Assembly: GCA_037975125.1 (NCBI GenBank)
Contig: CM075857.1
Coordinates: 45,327,672 to 45,391,671, forward strand
Length of the DNA stretch: 64,000 nt
Source of the DNA: Latrodectus hesperus
Lineage: Eukaryota > Arthropoda > Arachnida > Araneae > Theridiidae
Reading direction: 5' to 3'
Below the pieces are notes generated by a model that did not search any database, had not been told where the DNA came from, and was given only the letters and a program-made list of their open reading frames with translations. Shown here piece by piece: positions 61,871 through 64,000 of this stretch; within the stretch, counting starts at the first letter, position 1; the number at the start of each line of letters is the position of its first letter. The position numbers and the translations under genes were made by a program.

Positions 61871-62950
61871 CTGGTCTTTACGCGTGGCCTGCTGGGCAGC
61901 CTCTATCTTATGTGCGTAGACTAGGGCAGATCCGATATCTTTGACATCGGCGAGTCTAAGTGTTTTCTGTATCTCCGGATCCCGCACACTATCGATGAAG
62001 TGATGGAGGGCCAAATCTTGACGTATCTCAGCTGGGCAGTCCGAAAATGCTAGATGGGAAAGTCGCTGAATATCGGCAGCCAATTCTTGCAGACTTTCAC
62101 CCGCTTTTTGATAGCGGGACTTTAACTGTAGTCTGCTATATTCTTTGGTGCACTTATCTCCAAACCGCAGCTCAAGCGCACTCGATAAGGCTTGGAAATC
62201 GTGCCTCTGTTCCTCCGGAAGCGTCTCGAGGATGTCAGCCGCGTCTCCTCTTAAAGAAGCCGCCAGGTGAAAAGCTTGGGCTCGGGGATTCCATCCATTG
62301 GCTTCCGCTACCATCATAAACTGGGTCTTGTATACTTGCCAGGATGATTTCCCATCAAATGTTGAGAGTTTAATATTGGCTAGGGATGGCACAAATGCCA
62401 CGTTGGGTTCCTCATGTCTGTTTGACATTTGCTTCTTCAAGCTTTCAATCTCCTTATTGATATTGTCTAATGCTTCTTCCACGTTTTCTTCTATCTCTAG
62501 AACTTTAGTTTCTACTGAAGTTACCTTATCCTCCATTGCATTCATCTTCTCCTGAATGATGTTGGAGAATTCTTCTTTAACACTTACAATGTCCTTCTTA
62601 AGCTCATCCTGTCCAGATTTTATCTCTTTCATCATCTCGGCGTTAATCTCTTCTTGTCTAGCTTTCATCTCTTCTTGTCCAGCTTTCATCACCTCCTGTC
62701 CAGATTTTATCTCTTTCATCATCTCGGATTTAATCTCTTCTTGTCCAGCTTTCATCTCTTCTTGTCTAGCTTTCATCTCTTCTTGTCTAGATTTCATCTC
62801 TTCTTGTCTAGATTTCATCTCTTCTTGTCCAGCTTTCATCTCGGTTTTCATATCTTCTTGTCCAGCTTTCATCTCAGCCATCTGCTCCGCTAATTTTTCG
62901 AGAAGACTTTTCATTAAATCCATATCCATTTTTCTTGTGACACGCTGCAT
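61841..62950 (-). CDS. Gag polyprotein (369 aa, lacking zinc knuckle)
   Basis: From the ATG at 62950 (frame also open upstream into the LTR, but without ATG) the protein begins MQRVTRKMDMDLMKSLLEKL, runs into a repeated coiled coil of M-K-x-x-Q-E-E heptads (62602-62890), a second coiled coil (SNIIQEKMNAMEDKVTS), then the capsid domain: LANIKLSTFDGKSSW, W-N-P-R-A-Q-A-F-H-L-A-A-S-L-R-G-D-A, and a C-terminal R-L-x-x-L-A-F half. It stops at 61841, while homology to the finger continues in another frame; this is either a mutation or a translational frameshift. It forms the particle for reverse transcription. Confidence 0.85.
   Translation of the reverse strand: MQRVTRKMDMDLMKSLLEKLAEQMAEMKAGQEDMKTEMKAGQEEMKSRQEEMKSRQEEMKARQEEMKAGQEEIKSEMMKEIKSGQEVMKAGQEEMKARQEEINAEMMKEIKSGQDELKKDIVSVKEEFSNIIQEKMNAMEDKVTSVETKVLEIEENVEEALDNINKEIESLKKQMSNRHEEPNVAFVPSLANIKLSTFDGKSSWQVYKTQFMMVAEANGWNPRAQAFHLAASLRGDAADILETLPEEQRHDFQALSSALELRFGDKCTKEYSRLQLKSRYQKAGESLQELAADIQRLSHLAFSDCPAEIRQDLALHHFIDSVRDPEIQKTLRLADVKDIGSALVYAHKIEAAQQATRKDQHYNQSRLCY
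62602..62890 (-). repeat. In-frame 21-bp repeat array in gag
   Basis: Units of the type CTCTTCTTGTCTAGCTTTCAT (plus strand) recur about ten times, each encoding seven residues (E-E-M-K-A-G-Q). Copy A has a different number and mix of units, with a net difference of 60 bp. The array makes one long heptad coiled coil. Confidence 0.85.
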
Positions 62951-62960
62951 CAACTCTTCA

Positions 62961-62978
62961 ATCCCGATTCTGACACCA
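62961..62978 (-). other. Primer-binding site of gypsy copy B
   Basis: Two bases inside the 5' LTR the minus strand reads TGGTGTCAGAATCGGGAT. The first eleven bases match the complement of leucine tRNA 3' ends; the match is weaker further in. Confidence 0.65.
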
Positions 62979-62980
62979 GT

Positions 62981-63588
62981 TGTACCGAGCTCCACGGGTT
63001 CGTGTTGATTGAGAGTTGAATAAAGCGACCACTTAATTAACACAAGACTTTTATTCGTAAAAACTTCACAAGATAAACGAAATTCCCGCTGTAACAATCA
63101 CAATTATACAGCTACAATTTGTCAGGTATAATAAGAAACAGCTTCCAATCACAGGTCTCAAATACCTCAGACAGAGAACAACTAGCAGTCACAACTAATC
63201 GTCTTCACTAAACTGACTGTCTTCACAATACTCTACTGACTCTTCCATGTCGGGCTGCGGTATTTATACCTGACTTGGCGGAGAAATCTACCAATTTCGC
63301 CAAGGCTCTGGAAGCTTCTAGGCTATCTCGAAAAGTATTGGTCCTAGAGCTTAGGTGATGGATGTTTCCAGAAGTATCGATTTCTCGCCAAGTCGCCAAA
63401 AATCTCGCCAACCGTCGCCAAGTCGCCAAGAATCTCGCCAACTGTCGCCAAGTCGCCAAATCATTAGGAAATCCGCTTTTAAACTACAACACGTCTAAAT
63501 ACCGCAATTTTTGCCCAAAATGTGAGAATTTCTGATCTGTCTGAGATATTTTAAGACAAATATAATCATTATTTACAAATTTGTAACA
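62981..63588 (-). repeat. 5' LTR of gypsy copy B
   Basis: 608 bp, TG...CA ends, same TATA box (minus strand, near 63260-63272), HSE-like CTCtgGAAgcTTC at 63306-63318, and the same CGCCAA array (63385-63459) as the 3' LTR. Confidence 0.95.
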
Positions 63589-64000
63589 ATATTTATAGAA
63601 AAAATATATATATGTATTCTTAAAATTAATTTATCATTAATTACATCCAGGTTAAGAAATGCATCTTAAATTAAAGATATGCATTCTTGATACTCTATCT
63701 CTCTCTCTCTCTGGAACTCTGTCGAAATGGTAAAATTATCCTTTAGCGTTGCATACAGTTATAGTAAGGACTAGAAAGGAGCGCTGAAGCATCGCATTCC
63801 ACCTTGTCACTAATACTCTGTTGTCAATTGTACTGTAAAATATTTTATTCTGTTATTAAACATAATTAAGAATCCTGTTATTTGGAAATGCACTTTGTTT
63901 TTAAATGAATTTAAACGTTAATTTTATTTTCCATTTATTTAATTAAAAGTATATAAATTTCTTTTGTTTATGAGAACTTTTATAAATATGAACTAACTCT
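63589..64000. other. Right flank; (TC)n tract, no gene
   Basis: After the ATAT target duplication the sequence is AT-rich, with a (TC)n run at about 63695-63713. No coding frame is recognised. Confidence 0.6.

Larger units (their letters stand above)
59406..63588 (-). mobile_element. Ty3/gypsy LTR retrotransposon copy B, internally deleted
   Basis: 4183 bp on the minus strand: 5' LTR 62981-63588, primer-binding site, gag, joined gag-finger/integrase frame, polypurine tract, 3' LTR 59406-60013. Both LTRs are 608 bp, and by eye I count about five substitutions between them, so insertion was recent. Flanks are ATAT (59402-59405 and 63589-63592), a 4-bp target duplication. Protease, reverse transcriptase and nearly all of RNase H are missing, so the copy needs enzymes from elsewhere. 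There is no env. Confidence 0.95.

Overview
The window is AT-rich animal DNA, most likely arthropod and probably a spider or other arachnid. That placement is an inference. It rests on the low GC, the long introns with small phase-consistent exons, the arthropod-style TATA/initiator signals, and the mix of Ty3/gypsy, mariner/Tc1, piggyBac, hAT and tRNA-SINE repeats. One host gene is certain. An intact six-exon gene on the minus strand (20752 down to 6172) encodes a 632-residue PP2C-type phosphatase. It is orthologous in appearance to PPM1D/Wip1, with all metal-binding motifs, all splice phases and the Wip1-specific basic loop preserved.

Layout. 1-1393: the 5' end (gag plus LTR) of a Ty3/gypsy element cut by the window edge. 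1394-6171: AT-rich 3' flank of PPM1D. 6172-20752: PPM1D; intron 2 holds a complete but decayed piggyBac element with TTAA duplications, and intron 1 holds a degenerate tandem array. 21175-22243: a large imperfect inverted-repeat element just upstream of PPM1D. 22600-28500: DNA-transposon relics (a Tc1/mariner piece, a 207-bp hAT-like MITE, a Tigger-like 3' end) and a tRNA-derived SINE. 32462-33551: a LINE RNase H relic, then a decayed Tc1 transposase containing a 109-bp tandem triplication. 36699-37097: a ~199-bp tandem duplication. 46191-46420: a long (TA)n tract and an adjoining palindrome. 47579-47890: a GC-richer island with the anatomy of a TATA/initiator promoter and a first coding exon on the plus strand. 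48743-49994: a mariner with TA duplication, next to a decayed LINE reverse transcriptase (50000-50900). 54100-55029: a candidate two-exon start of a small secreted protein on the minus strand. 55083-56870: a full SINE, a truncated SINE with an 11-bp target duplication, and a hAT 3' end. 58030-59326: a short piggyBac-like element with TTAA duplications. 59406-63588: a second copy of the gypsy element, bounded by two 608-bp LTRs and a 4-bp ATAT duplication, that has lost protease, reverse transcriptase and most of RNase H but keeps gag and integrase.

The two gypsy copies lie in the same orientation about 60 kb apart. The rest of the window is AT-rich sequence in which I see no gene. I found no new cellular system. 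The items most worth testing are the internally deleted gag/integrase element with a heat-shock-like LTR, the two unannotated candidate gene starts, the large inverted repeat upstream of PPM1D, and the nested transposon structures.
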